Shown here piece after piece: positions 13,118-22,110 of a stretch of DNA of 64,000 nucleotides. The notes under the pieces are model-generated. The model searched no databases. It was not told the DNA's origin and worked only from the letters and a program-made list of their open reading frames with translations. The stretch covers positions 235,163,318 to 235,227,317 of the forward strand of contig BTPG01000004.1 in assembly GCA_036245525.1 (NCBI GenBank), given 5' to 3'. How positions within the stretch are numbered: position 1 is the first letter of the stretch; every line of letters starts with the position of its first letter. This stretch comes from Semisulcospira habei. Taxonomy: Eukaryota; Mollusca; Gastropoda; Semisulcospiridae. The position numbers and the translations under genes were made by a program.

Positions 13118-14151
13118 AGAGAAGATAAAAGAGAGAGGCCTGCGACACCTATGTCAGTAATACCGTATCGATACTTCTAAATCAGGGTAAATTACATACG
13201 TAATTACGTTAATGACACCTATGTCAGTAATGCCGTATCGATAGTTTTAAATCAGGGTAAATGACATAGACTACTTTTCAGAATTTCCAATCTCCCGTTA
13301 TCCCAATTCTCAGTGCAAAGAATGTATCTGATTCACAGCATAATGCCCTCTTAACAAACTGCGTAATACCCCCCCCCCCCCACACTTCACCATACAATAA
13401 ACAATAGTCAATTGACACGGCGACACAACAATGCGCTGATTCAGTCTCTCTCTCTCTCTCTCTCTCTCGGCTTGACACGGCCACACAATTAACAGTGAGC
13501 TGATTCACTGCTAAACAAACTGCGTAATACACCCACCCCCCTTCCCCCTTAAACGTCACCACCCTCCGCACTCATCCATACAATTTCACAATAGACAATG
13601 CGCCGATTCACTTCTAAACAAACTGACCTACTTTCACAGTCCACCATCAATTGACATGGCCACACAATCGACAGTGCGCACCAGGAAATATATATATAAC
13701 CTCAGACTAGTAAACAGCCACCTTCGTTCAGGCGCGTTATGATTGGACCTGTTCTGAAAAATATGCACCGAACTTGTTTCGTTATGTACCCTACTTGAGT
13801 CAATATGTACGAGACCAAACACAATATTCATAAATGAATTTATAATTTTTTTAAATATGTATCAGACCCTACACGATATTCAAAAAGTTTTTTAAATATG
13901 TACCAGACCCTATGGTTTTTTTCATATATTCAAATAGCCAGCGGCTTCACACACCCACAATGTGGGCAGGGGAAAAAACCCACTCTATGTATAAACACCA
14001 TGAAGTCTTCACAGACACAGAGCCAAAATGAGTTTGCAACCTGTTGGAAAACAGAGAAAGCTTTAAGATAAGGCCCTTCTTGTGAGTAGACTAAAGGGTA
14101 TTTAGTGTTGACTTCTGCGCAGGCCAGCCCTAACAGGACTTGTGACACATG
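13118..14151 (+). repeat. Polinton left terminal inverted repeat
   Basis: Matches 28398-29451 in inverse orientation over about 1.03 kb. It contains an internal direct repeat of about 70 bp (GACACCTATGTCAGTAAT at 13146 and 13214), a short C-run (13370-13381) and a (CT)n run (13442-13469). It ends inward at CTTGTGACACATG. The middle part (about 13635-13730) is clearly more diverged from its partner than the rest. In Polintons such repeats serve as replication ends for protein-primed synthesis and as integrase substrates. Confidence 0.88.
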
Positions 14152-14600
14152 CATTCATGCTAGCCTACTTACCCATAACTCAGTCAACGCCTCCCGCACG
14201 TCAATCTCAGTCGCGTCTGTGCGTAACCCGCCCGTCAGTCACTGAGGGCCGTCCATAATTACACCCGAACTAACCACGGCCTGCGCATGAGGCATAAATT
14301 CTCATGAGCTGCTGCACTGAGTCGCAGGGCTTCGCATGAAAATCTATGCCTCATGCTAGCCTACTACCCATAACTCGGTCAACGCCTCTCGCACGTCAAT
14401 CTCGCATCTGCTGTGCATGAGGCAATAGATTTCTCTGTCCCACCCAAGGCATAACCCGCTCAGGGCCAGTCATGATCACGGCCTCGGTGCTGTGGACGAA
14501 CGAACTATGTTAGGCTATTTTGCCTGAAAGATTTTTACAGTCGTCTGTGTAGTCATTTTGAAAATGATGTGTTGAATGCAAGATGTGTTTTGCTAGGAAG
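14152..14600. repeat. Left-side extra segment with ~195-bp tandem duplication
   Basis: Between the inner edge of the left TIR and the ATPase gene. A block starting TGCTAGCCTACT is present at about 14158 and again at about 14353, with CAACGCCTC and GCACGTCAATCTC in each. Near 14513-14545 a short segment (GCCTGAAAGATTTT) is inversely matched at about 28345-28378 on the right side, where it lies almost directly next to the TIR. This suggests ~360 bp were added on the left. Confidence 0.65.
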
Positions 14601-14704
14601 GATTTATGTGTTTTGTTAAGAAACATCTTGTAAACCAAAAGATAAGTTTTGTTTTAATCATATTGCAGACGGTTACTTGTATTAAAATTATATTTTGTAT
14701 TAAA

Positions 14705-15310
14705 ATGGACTTAATGACGCACGATTCACATTGCGGCCTATTTTGTGGCGCCACTTCGTGTGGGAAGACTGAATTTGTTCTTAACCTCTTACAAACAAGA
14801 TACCTTCATCATTTCGAAAACATTGTAATATTTTGTCCAACAATCAAACACAACAAAGCTTATCACAACCGTTTATTCATTTGGACTGACAGCAACATAT
14901 ACTTAGTCGACCCTGAGAAAAAACTGAATGATTACCTGCTATATTTTTACAAGCAATTTGAAGGACAGCCAACATTGTTCATAGTCGATGACTGTTCTGC
15001 AGAGAAAGACATTGTCAAAAAGAGAAACATATTAGCAGAACTTGCCTTCAGTGGCAGACATGCAAACATAAGTGTATGGATTCTCACTCAGAAATATAAT
15101 GCTGTACTGAAAGATTTTCGAGAACAGTTAAAGTTTATCTGTTTGTTTTACTGTAAGGATCGTGACAGCTTTGAAGACTGTCTCAGAGAGAACGATGTCA
15201 TTTCAAATAAGCAAGAACGGGATGATGTAAAAAATAAACTGAAATCAACTAAGCATCTAAAGCTCATTTTGAAGACAGATCAGCCCACAGGGTATGGGTT
15301 AGTAAATTAA
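14705..15310 (+). CDS. A32/FtsK-HerA-like DNA packaging ATPase
   Basis: A 201-residue P-loop ATPase of the kind that pumps DNA into capsids in Polintons, virophages and large DNA viruses. Walker A is GATSCGKT at residues 15-22. Walker B is LFIVDD at 91-96. The GRHANISVWILTQ block near 112-128 corresponds to the sensor region. The start is the ATG at 14705 (MDLMTHDSHCG); the frame is open upstream to 14606, but those residues are a hydrophobic run without family resemblance and the ATG follows ATTAAA. It is the first gene inside the left TIR, followed 27 bp later by the 131-residue gene on the same strand. Family assignment is secure; the packaging role comes from the family. Confidence 0.9.
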   Translation: MDLMTHDSHCGLFCGATSCGKTEFVLNLLQTRYLHHFENIVIFCPTIKHNKAYHNRLFIWTDSNIYLVDPEKKLNDYLLYFYKQFEGQPTLFIVDDCSAEKDIVKKRNILAELAFSGRHANISVWILTQKYNAVLKDFREQLKFICLFYCKDRDSFEDCLRENDVISNKQERDDVKNKLKSTKHLKLILKTDQPTGYGLVN

Positions 15311-15337
15311 TTTATCTTTTTGGTTTGTCTATAAAAA

Positions 15338-15733
15338 ATGATGGACGGACAAGAGGATCAAAATTGGCCTATTGGTAAATTCATGGATATTACATCGAGT
15401 TTCAGGGATTTTATGCTTATTAGTGACTTAAAAACACAAGTTAGACGCCCTTTTTCAGAACTCCCATCACCGATGAAGATGTACATGACATATAGTTTTT
15501 ATCTTGGATATTCTAATACTTTTCCACTTTATAATAATAGGACAGCAAATTTTTTAGTTTATGATGCTAAATCTGACTGGTTTAAGAATATGTGTTTAAA
15601 CATATACTATCAAATAAAAAAAGAAAATAAAAATGTTAAATTTATTACTGTCAGTAAAACGATATTACACATGCAAAAGCTTGAAAATGATACCACAGAA
15701 GACATATCAATGAAGTGGCTTATTAGTTGGTGA
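15338..15733 (+). CDS. Small conserved-position Polinton protein, unknown function
   Basis: 131 residues, starting at the first of two consecutive ATGs directly after TCTATAAAAA. No family was recognised. The protein is soluble in appearance, with aromatic-rich YMTYSFYLGYSNTF in the middle and a lysine-rich KKENKNVKF stretch near residue 95. There is no Cys-His-Asp/Glu arrangement like an adenain protease. It lies between the ATPase and PolB on the same strand, 27 bp after the former, so it is probably co-regulated. An AATAAA follows about 30 bp after the stop. Confidence 0.6.
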   Translation: MMDGQEDQNWPIGKFMDITSSFRDFMLISDLKTQVRRPFSELPSPMKMYMTYSFYLGYSNTFPLYNNRTANFLVYDAKSDWFKNMCLNIYYQIKKENKNVKFITVSKTILHMQKLENDTTEDISMKWLISW

Positions 15734-15825
15734 TTAATTTTGTCTATTATATAGATTTTAGTCAATAAAGTGCCATTTTCATTATATAATTTTCTATTTA
15801 TTTTTTTGTCGGACAAATAAAAAAG

Positions 15826-16317
15826 ATGGACAACCGTCAAAGATTAAGAAACGTGTTTCACACAACTGACTTACCTATATATAATATTTACAATGTCTAT
15901 GAATCAATAGAAAGATCTTTTTTAGTCATACAAAATAACCTTCTTTCTGATAGTGTAAAGATTCAGATTGTTGCAAAAATAGAATTTGTCAGAGATGTTG
16001 GTAAAGTTATTGTAATGTATATCTCGACAAGGCAGCACACAGTTAATTCGAGAAGAGAACTAGAGAAAGTGTTTAGAGAAAGATTGTTACCAAACTTCCA
16101 TGAAGCAATTGACAGAGCAGAAATGCAAGGGTCTGGCTGGCATGAAGGCCTTGTACATGAACTACAACTAAAGCAGTCAAGATATCATCCTATTTTAGGC
16201 AAATCATGGATACCACTTCCAACTGAGGTTGCAAAAAAAAAAAGGCTGTCGTCAATATTCAGAACAATGATAATTTATGTTTCATGTGGTGTGTGCTTTC
16301 TAAACTTCATTTTGTAA
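15826..16317 (+). CDS. polB (N-terminal part): PolB N-terminal part, separated by a frame break
   Basis: 163 residues from an ATG that follows ACAAATAAAAAAG. Residues ~100-135 (GSGWHEGLVHELQLKQSRYHP region and LGKSWIPLPTEVAKKK) match the region just ahead of the polymerase in Polinton PolB proteins. The family-like wording then stops at an 11-A run (16233-16243) and continues in the -1 frame, entering the next ORF. The last ~25 residues here are therefore out of frame. Causes could be a lost A, a homopolymer miscall or -1 ribosomal slippage on the A-run. This segment probably corresponds to the terminal-protein-like and accessory N-terminus. Confidence 0.8.
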   Translation: MDNRQRLRNVFHTTDLPIYNIYNVYESIERSFLVIQNNLLSDSVKIQIVAKIEFVRDVGKVIVMYISTRQHTVNSRRELEKVFRERLLPNFHEAIDRAEMQGSGWHEGLVHELQLKQSRYHPILGKSWIPLPTEVAKKKRLSSIFRTMIIYVSCGVCFLNFIL

Positions 16318-19253
16318 AAACAAAACCTGAACGTGTATCTAACTATACCAAATTTATAAACGAACTCAACTTCAGTGGCATTGAGTTCCCTGTTAAAATA
16401 GAGGACATAGACTTGTTTGAAAAACTAAATCCTGGTATATCCGTGAATGTGTTTGTATGGGATAATCAATCTGAGAATAAGTTACAGCCAATTAGAGTAT
16501 CTCCAATTGCCCCAACCTATGGGCAGCCAGAAGATAAACATGTTGATATGTTACTAATAAGCTCTGGTGATAACTTTCACTACACAATTATTAGGAGTAT
16601 GTCACGACTAATTCATAATCATGTATCAAAACACAATGGCAAACAGGAAATATGTAAAAGATGTTTACAAAGATTCTCCTCTATTGCAGTGGCACATAAA
16701 CACATTCTACATTGTAGGTCAGCTGATGACATACAAACTGTACTTAAGTATCCAGAGCCTGGTAGTCAAGTGTATTTCAAGAACTATGTTAATCAACAAA
16801 AGCTGCCATTTGTAGTATACGCAGATTTTGAATCACTCGTCGTTCCATATGAAGGTCCAATTCCAGAGTCATTACCAAAGACTATAAAATTGAGTGACCA
16901 AGTGGTGTGTTCTTTTGGATACATTTTTGTTAGGTCAGACGGTCTTCATTCAGAGCCTGTTATCTACAGAGGTGAAAATGCAGCATGTCTGTTTTTAACA
17001 GAAATGAGACATCTGTATAGTCAGGTAGTACAGTATCTCACAACATGTCAGATGCCTTTGGTGATGACAGAAGAAGACAAACTGAAATTTGATACAGCTG
17101 AGATGTGTTGGATTTGTGAACAGCCTCTGGGGGGTGATAAAGTTCATGACCATGATCACATAACTGGATGTTACAGAGGCGCTGCACATAACAATTGTAA
17201 CTTGTTATTAAAAACAGATCCTAAGACATATAAGTTACCAATCTTTTTCCACAATCTGAAGGGATATGATTCACACATTATCATGCAGGCTGTAGACGAG
17301 TCGTACAAAAAAATTAGTTGCATTGCCCAGACAACTGAAAAATACTTGACTTTTAGGTTAGACAAATTATCATTTTATGACTCTATGCAACATCTGTCTT
17401 TAGGGTTGGCTAGTCTGGCAGAAGGACTGACTGAGTATCCAATAACAAGTAAATATTTTGAGCCAGAATTGATTAAGAAAGGAGTCTATCCATATGAGTA
17501 CATCAGTGACTGGGTTGTGTTTGAAGAAACAAGACTGCCACCAAAAGAGAAATTTTATTCTACACTAACTGGTAAAGGTATTTCTGACTCTGAATATCAA
17601 CACGCACTTGATGCATGGGGGAAGTTAGGATGTCAGACAATTGGTGACTACCATGACCAATACTTGAAAGCTGACGTTTGCTTGCTAGCAGACGTATTTG
17701 AAAGTTATCGTGAAAAGGGTTTGTTACACTACAAGCTTGACCCTGCTTGTTACATCACTAGTCCTGGCATGACATGGGATGCATTTTTGAAATCCAGTAA
17801 GATATTTATAGACCTGTTGTCTGATCGTACAATGGGTGAAATGGTGGAACGTGGATTGAGGGGAGGCATTAGTCTAGCAGCAAACAATTATGCCAAGGCA
17901 AATAATAAATATCTTGATGACTTTGACCCCTCAAAGCCAAGGTCATTTATTACGTACGTGGACGCTAACAATTTGTACGGATTCGCGATGTGTGAATTAT
18001 TACCATTAAAAAACTTTTGTTTGTATGATTTGTCACAGTATGGCATAAAACAATTAACAAAATATATTATGGCTCGAGGTCAAAATGATGAAAAGGGTTG
18101 GATCTTTGAAGTAGACCTGGAGTACCCACACCATCTACATGATTACCACAATGATTATCCATTAGCAGTTGAGAAAATGAGTTTGACAGGGAAAAAAGAA
18201 GACACCAAACTTGTACCAAATTTAAATGACAAATTCAATTACGTTTGCCACTACCGCTTGTTGCAGTTTTACATCAGACACGGGTTAGTACTAAAAAAAG
18301 TTCACAGAGGAATTCAATTTGATCAGAGTGCTTTCATGAAAGATTACATAATGAAGAACACCACATTGCGTGCCAGAGACGGCAACACTGCATTTGACAA
18401 AGACTTCTTTAAGCTTATGAACAATGCTTGTTTTGGTAAGACGATGGAAAATCCTCATCACCGCAAAGATGTGAGACTGGTTACAACTGAATCAGGTGCA
18501 ATTAAACTTACAGGTAAGCCCCAGTACACAGGGTATAAAGAATTTCATTCATCATTGTATGCAGTGTCACTCAAAAAAAAGATTGTTAAACTAGACAAGC
18601 CAGTATTCATTGGTATGGCAATTCTTGAATTGTCAAAACTGTTGATGCTTGAATTTTATTATGATTACTTCAAACCAAAGTATCCTGAGTGTCGTCTGCT
18701 ATACACTGACACTGACTCTATGATCATAGACGTATGTACTGAAGACTTTTATGAAGACATGAAAACAGAGTTACACATGTATGACACATCTGATTACCCT
18801 AAAGACCATCCACTGTTTAGCACACAAAACAAGAAAGTGCCTGGAAAGTTTAAGGATGAACTAAATGGTGTGCCTATAGTTGAGTATGTTGGACTGAGAT
18901 CAAAAATGTATTCTATACTGCACCAGAAGGGAAGTCAGTCAAAAGCCAAAGGAATAAAAAAAACAGCAATAAAAAATAAAGACATTCGACATGAACATTA
19001 CAAGCAAGTATTAGATGGAGAACTGATGCCTGATTATCCAAACAAAACACTGAGGTCAAATAGACACAATATTGAAATGATCCAAACACAAAAGAAGTCT
19101 CTAGCAGTAGGGGACACGAAACGAGTGTTTTTCAGTAAGGAAAAAGCTTATGCACCAGGTCATTACAGACTCAAGTTATCTGAAGAAATAGCTGATGAAC
19201 TGGTTGATGAACTAATCAATGAGTTAGTTGATGAAATGATTAAAAATGCGTAA
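16284..19253 (+). CDS. polB: Protein-primed family B DNA polymerase
   Basis: Catalytic part of the element's replicase, 989 residues from an internal ATG; the true N-terminus is in the preceding ORF. Exonuclease motifs: VVYADFES (D near 181), NLKGYDSH (~325) and YLKADVCLLAD (~460). An endonuclease VII-like zinc cluster (CWIC, HDHDHITGCYRG) sits at ~274-305. Polymerase motif A is DANNLYG (~560), motif B KLMNNACFGK (~712) and motif C YTDTDS (~807), so the active sites look intact. It ends in an acidic ELVDEL-type repeat and overlaps the end of the convergent integrase gene by 14 bp. The polymerase would copy the element from its inverted termini. Broken only by the upstream frame change at 16233-16243. 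Confidence 0.95.
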   Translation: MWCVLSKLHFVKTKPERVSNYTKFINELNFSGIEFPVKIEDIDLFEKLNPGISVNVFVWDNQSENKLQPIRVSPIAPTYGQPEDKHVDMLLISSGDNFHYTIIRSMSRLIHNHVSKHNGKQEICKRCLQRFSSIAVAHKHILHCRSADDIQTVLKYPEPGSQVYFKNYVNQQKLPFVVYADFESLVVPYEGPIPESLPKTIKLSDQVVCSFGYIFVRSDGLHSEPVIYRGENAACLFLTEMRHLYSQVVQYLTTCQMPLVMTEEDKLKFDTAEMCWICEQPLGGDKVHDHDHITGCYRGAAHNNCNLLLKTDPKTYKLPIFFHNLKGYDSHIIMQAVDESYKKISCIAQTTEKYLTFRLDKLSFYDSMQHLSLGLASLAEGLTEYPITSKYFEPELIKKGVYPYEYISDWVVFEETRLPPKEKFYSTLTGKGISDSEYQHALDAWGKLGCQTIGDYHDQYLKADVCLLADVFESYREKGLLHYKLDPACYITSPGMTWDAFLKSSKIFIDLLSDRTMGEMVERGLRGGISLAANNYAKANNKYLDDFDPSKPRSFITYVDANNLYGFAMCELLPLKNFCLYDLSQYGIKQLTKYIMARGQNDEKGWIFEVDLEYPHHLHDYHNDYPLAVEKMSLTGKKEDTKLVPNLNDKFNYVCHYRLLQFYIRHGLVLKKVHRGIQFDQSAFMKDYIMKNTTLRARDGNTAFDKDFFKLMNNACFGKTMENPHHRKDVRLVTTESGAIKLTGKPQYTGYKEFHSSLYAVSLKKKIVKLDKPVFIGMAILELSKLLMLEFYYDYFKPKYPECRLLYTDTDSMIIDVCTEDFYEDMKTELHMYDTSDYPKDHPLFSTQNKKVPGKFKDELNGVPIVEYVGLRSKMYSILHQKGSQSKAKGIKKTAIKNKDIRHEHYKQVLDGELMPDYPNKTLRSNRHNIEMIQTQKKSLAVGDTKRVFFSKEKAYAPGHYRLKLSEEIADELVDELINELVDEMIKNA

Positions 19254-20199
19254 CGGTGTCTGGGGGAATAATCTGTAATTCTTCTCTGACAAATGCCCTC
19301 TGAGGCGCAGGCTCATACAGATAATATATTGTTGCGTCTGGACCAGGGATTATTTTTTTAATATTATGAACAGATGTTGACCAAATGGGGTCTGTTGACC
19401 TGCGCCTGATGTCGTTCTCAGCCTCCCCTGGTTGATATAAATATCTCACCTGTTTGGTAAATAAACTTGTGTCTGGAGGTGGGGTTGGCCCTTTTTTTGG
19501 CTCTGCAATTGTTTTCAATTTAATAGCATCAGCAGGCTTAGGGTGTCCTTCATTATTCATTGCTTTTATCACATGTGGTAATCTCTTAACCCACTCCGTG
19601 TTACGGGTGTCATGCATGAGTTCCTTAGAATACTGGTAACTGAAAAGTCTCTCTGACAACTGTTTATTGAAATTTTCAACAATTGCCTGTGATCTGTGCA
19701 CACCTGGAATGCCTCGTCTGACCAGTACACCATGCTTAGCAAATAACTGATTAACTGCACCTTTGAATTCTGATCCATCATCAACCTGCACTAGTCTGGG
19801 GTATCTTAAAGGGCCTCGACCATATATTTTTGTTAATGCTGTAGCAACTGTACTGGCTGTTTTGTCAGATATGGGTTCAGCGTCTTTATACCTTGAAGCA
19901 ATGTCTACAACAGTCAGTGCATACTTGTATCGTTTCTTTCTTATTGTGTCATGTGGTAAGAACAGGAGGTCCATTTGGTGTGTGTCATTTGGGGTAGTGT
20001 TTTCAAAATGAGGCCTTGTTATTTTTCTTGGAGCAGGTAAATATATCTGCCAAATTGCCTGTCTCTGTAACCATTGCTTGACTTGATTGAGTGTTATATC
20101 TCCGCCCACAGCGGCATGTAATTTCTGAATAGCTGTTGCTCCTTTCCAATAGCCTGATGGAGAGTAATATATTTTTGATAGTTTATTTTCGGCTGCCAT
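19240..20199 (-). CDS. int: Retroviral-type (RVE) integrase of Polinton
   Basis: 319 residues from the ATG at 20199 (MAAENKLSKIYYSPSGYWKG); the frame opens at 20235 but only at a non-ATG codon. The YYSPSGYWKG opening is typical of Polinton integrases. The catalytic triad is visible: D77 (HQMDLLF), D140 (QVDDGSEFKG) and E175 (AIVENFNKQL), with about 35 residues between the last two. The C-terminus (~260-319) has a small beta-rich look consistent with an SH3/chromo-like DNA-binding part. It is convergent with PolB and overlaps it by 14 bp, and overlaps the upstream 20183-20617 gene by 17 bp. It would insert the element with 6-bp target duplications. Confidence 0.94.
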   Translation of the reverse strand: MAAENKLSKIYYSPSGYWKGATAIQKLHAAVGGDITLNQVKQWLQRQAIWQIYLPAPRKITRPHFENTTPNDTHQMDLLFLPHDTIRKKRYKYALTVVDIASRYKDAEPISDKTASTVATALTKIYGRGPLRYPRLVQVDDGSEFKGAVNQLFAKHGVLVRRGIPGVHRSQAIVENFNKQLSERLFSYQYSKELMHDTRNTEWVKRLPHVIKAMNNEGHPKPADAIKLKTIAEPKKGPTPPPDTSLFTKQVRYLYQPGEAENDIRRRSTDPIWSTSVHNIKKIIPGPDATIYYLYEPAPQRAFVREELQIIPPDTVTHF

Positions 20200-20617
20200 T
20201 TTTTCTAGCAATGAAAACTCCTGTAAAATAAACAAATGTCATTCCCACTAGAACAAAGATTATCTCCCCGTTTCTTTGTTGTGTGCTTGGTTTGTAATAG
20301 TCACTTAGTTTTGGTTTTGGGATAGACATGTCTTCACCCGTGACAAGAAAATACTCACGGATTGCTTCGTCTGTATTTGAAAACGTATGCTGTGCGTGAC
20401 CTTCAAGCCTGAGTTTTTCATTGATGAAATCAAGTTTCTCAATTCTATTCTTTTCATAATCTTGCTGGGCTTGAGCAAGTTTTTCAGATGCTTCATTATG
20501 ACGTTTTAATTCTTCTGCAGATTCTTCTCTACCCATTTTTGAAAAGAGATAATTAGAGCCACTAAATGCCAGAGCATTAACCATAGCACCTCCTATCATA
20601 ATAGCTATCGTCGCCAT
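20183..20617 (-). CDS. Two-TM coiled-coil Polinton protein
   Basis: 144 residues. An N-terminal membrane segment (MATIAIMIGGAMVNALAFSG) is followed by a charged helical stretch (~30-75, EELKRHNEASEKLAQAQQ) and a second membrane segment near the C-terminus (IIFVLVGMTFVYFTGVF, ~118-134). This is recognised as a recurrent unnamed protein of animal Polintons; its function is unknown. A virion membrane or structural role is inference. The start ATG follows AAATAAAAATAAT. The 3' end overlaps the integrase start by 17 bp. Confidence 0.8.
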   Translation of the reverse strand: MATIAIMIGGAMVNALAFSGSNYLFSKMGREESAEELKRHNEASEKLAQAQQDYEKNRIEKLDFINEKLRLEGHAQHTFSNTDEAIREYFLVTGEDMSIPKPKLSDYYKPSTQQRNGEIIFVLVGMTFVYFTGVFIARKNGSRK

Positions 20618-20628
20618 ATTATTTTTAT

Positions 20629-20862
20629 TTACATAGAAACATTTTCGGGAATAATTCCTTGTTTAACAAGAAAATCTTTTGTCGCAATTGACGCTGTGAC
20701 AACTACAATTAGCTTAGCGCTGTCTTCGAAATCGAGTCTACTGAGGTCTGCTGATTTCATTTTGAGTAGACTTTTTCCCAGCATAGAATAAGCTACTGCT
20801 AATCCGCTTATTACGGCAGAGTGATAGACGAGGTTCATGATATTATTATTTGCGTCGTTCAT
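20629..20862 (-). CDS. Small hydrophobic Polinton protein
   Basis: 77 residues from the ATG at 20862 (MNDANNN); the next Met (MNLVYHSAV, 20838) is an equally plausible start. One membrane segment (VISGLAVAYSMLGKSLL) and a second hydrophobic stretch (LIVVVTASIATKDFLV). The pattern LxxxDFEDSAKL followed by ATKDFLVKQGIIP is shared with small proteins of other animal Polintons. Function unknown. It sits 11 bp upstream of the two-TM protein gene on the same strand. Confidence 0.75.
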   Translation of the reverse strand: MNDANNNIMNLVYHSAVISGLAVAYSMLGKSLLKMKSADLSRLDFEDSAKLIVVVTASIATKDFLVKQGIIPENVSM

Positions 20863-20898
20863 TTTCTTATACCACAAAAATTAAAATAATTAATTTAT

Positions 20899-21300
20899 TT
20901 ACTGCATGTAAAATGAGTCCAAAGGTTTTGACACTGTTGGTAATGTGGAGACTTCTTCTTTTATTTTTGGAGTGCTTGATTTTTTGGACACTGTTTGAGT
21001 CTGTGGTTTGTATTTTTTGTATAATTGGTAACCTACGTAACAGAATCCGACAACAAATCCAGCAACTATATATTTTGTTGTTTGAGGGTTAGACTTAGTT
21101 GTTTGTCTCTCACTTTGATTAGGGAGTGACGGCTCTGGTGCTGTTGATGGTGGATCAGTTATATTATTTTGTTCTTTTTGAATCTGTAATTTTTTTTGCC
21201 TGTTCCATTCAGCCAGTCTTTTTCCAGCATCAACACGGCCTGGACTTTTAGTCTTCGTCACAGTTTGAACCTGCGTCAAAACTGGAGTCGTCTCGTCCAT
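20899..21300 (-). CDS. Single-TM Polinton protein with basic N-terminus
   Basis: 133 residues. A basic segment SPGRVDAGKRLAEWNRQKK (~19-37) precedes a membrane span (YIVAGFVVGFCYVGYQLYKKYK, ~76-97) and a Ser/Thr/Lys-rich tail. The GRVxAGKRLAEWNRxKK wording recurs in Polinton proteins of unknown role. Its start lies inside the end of the next upstream gene (53-bp overlap), and it has no A-rich motif directly before the ATG, unlike most of the other genes, so it may depend on the upstream promoter. Confidence 0.75.
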   Translation of the reverse strand: MDETTPVLTQVQTVTKTKSPGRVDAGKRLAEWNRQKKLQIQKEQNNITDPPSTAPEPSLPNQSERQTTKSNPQTTKYIVAGFVVGFCYVGYQLYKKYKPQTQTVSKKSSTPKIKEEVSTLPTVSKPLDSFYMQ

Positions 21301-21769
21301 TTGATACTTCTTTTTCTTCTGCAGTAAAATTTATTTTTGAAAAATCGATATAACTACTAGTTACCATCAAAGTTACGGCAGGTGCAAGGTAATTGCCAAA
21401 CTTGTAAAACATGGTACATGCTAATTTGCCAATCGAACTAGAAACTATAGGGTTGCTTTCGAGATCATGAGAAAGGCTGTCAGTGTCTATTGGTATGAAG
21501 TGATTAACAGCTTTTGTGTATAGGTAAATAAGAGACCTGCTTAAATCGCGTGTCATTAGTGAAGCAATATGGTTTTCATATTTAGCATGAAGTTTTAATA
21601 GTTCGTCAGCGGTGAGAGACTCTATGTCTTCTACCATGTATTGTTTTCCGAGATAAGTCTTTGATTTGCCTGAGACAATAACAGAAAGAATGCGTTGTTT
21701 TTTCGAGTCTAAGTCTTTGTTCTCTACCGCATTGATATCATTAAGAAGAAGTAATTCGTCTTGGTTCAT
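21248..21769 (-). CDS. Conserved Polinton protein, unknown function
   Basis: 173 residues from the ATG at 21769 (MNQDELLLLND), which is preceded by ATTATAAA. The frame extends to 21826 but without family resemblance. Shared wording includes YLGKQYMVEDIESLTADELLKLH (residues ~40-62) and a C-terminal hydrophobic FGNYLAPAVTLMVTSSYID (~124-142), then an acidic end. This is a recurrent unnamed protein of metazoan Polintons. It overlaps the downstream TM gene by 53 bp. Confidence 0.75.
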   Translation of the reverse strand: MNQDELLLLNDINAVENKDLDSKKQRILSVIVSGKSKTYLGKQYMVEDIESLTADELLKLHAKYENHIASLMTRDLSRSLIYLYTKAVNHFIPIDTDSLSHDLESNPIVSSSIGKLACTMFYKFGNYLAPAVTLMVTSSYIDFSKINFTAEEKEVSNGRDDSSFDAGSNCDED

Positions 21770-21826
21770 TTTATAATAAAATAAAAAAAACTTTGCCTGT
21801 GAATAACTTATGAAGTTACTGTTCAT

Positions 21827-21985
21827 GTAACTGTCTAGAATAATGTGATCTTACTTGATAACTAATTTCAAAGTTACCTACAACTTACAAGTAACTTTGA
21901 CGTTAGTTATCATAAGTTCTTAACCCAAGTCATAAGACACTCGGACAGATTTCTCAAGTTACAAGGACAACAAGAAAACTTTTTT
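21827..21985. promoter_or_regulatory. Intergenic region rich in GTAACTT/AAGTTAC motifs
   Basis: About 160 bp upstream of the 21769 start. Short words AAGTTAC, GTAACTT and AACTTATGA recur on both strands (21842-21960). The arrangement is kept in the relic copy at about 44395-44620, with similar words but lower identity. This may be a regulatory or structural element; evidence is limited to conservation of the word type in two copies. Confidence 0.4.
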
Positions 21986-22110
21986 TTAGTAATAATCTGG
22001 TGGTGGGGCTGATGGCATCAAATGAGCAGGCATGACATCTCTTTGCGAAGTGTATGACAAAAATAATGGATTACCAAAACCTATCGTTACTTGCTTGTAA
22101 GTTCTCGAAC
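21986..22110 (-). CDS. Cryptic -1-frame tail of the coiled-coil gene, ends in PPxY
   Basis: About 40 codons open in the -1 frame relative to the upstream 208-residue gene, ending at TAA 21986-21988. The reading includes GFGNPLFLSY, SQRDVMP and a final SAPPPDYY, so a PPxY motif. There is no ATG near its beginning (only a late one within the tail). The relic at 44233-44372 keeps this frame open to the same stop: within the first codons, four of six substitutions are synonymous in the -1 frame, while the same changes in the upstream frame alter R, E, T, S and K. Both copies carry an A-run (AAAAAAG or AAAAAGG) at the switch, at 22111-22116 here. Expression by -1 frameshifting is inferred. Confidence 0.7.
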
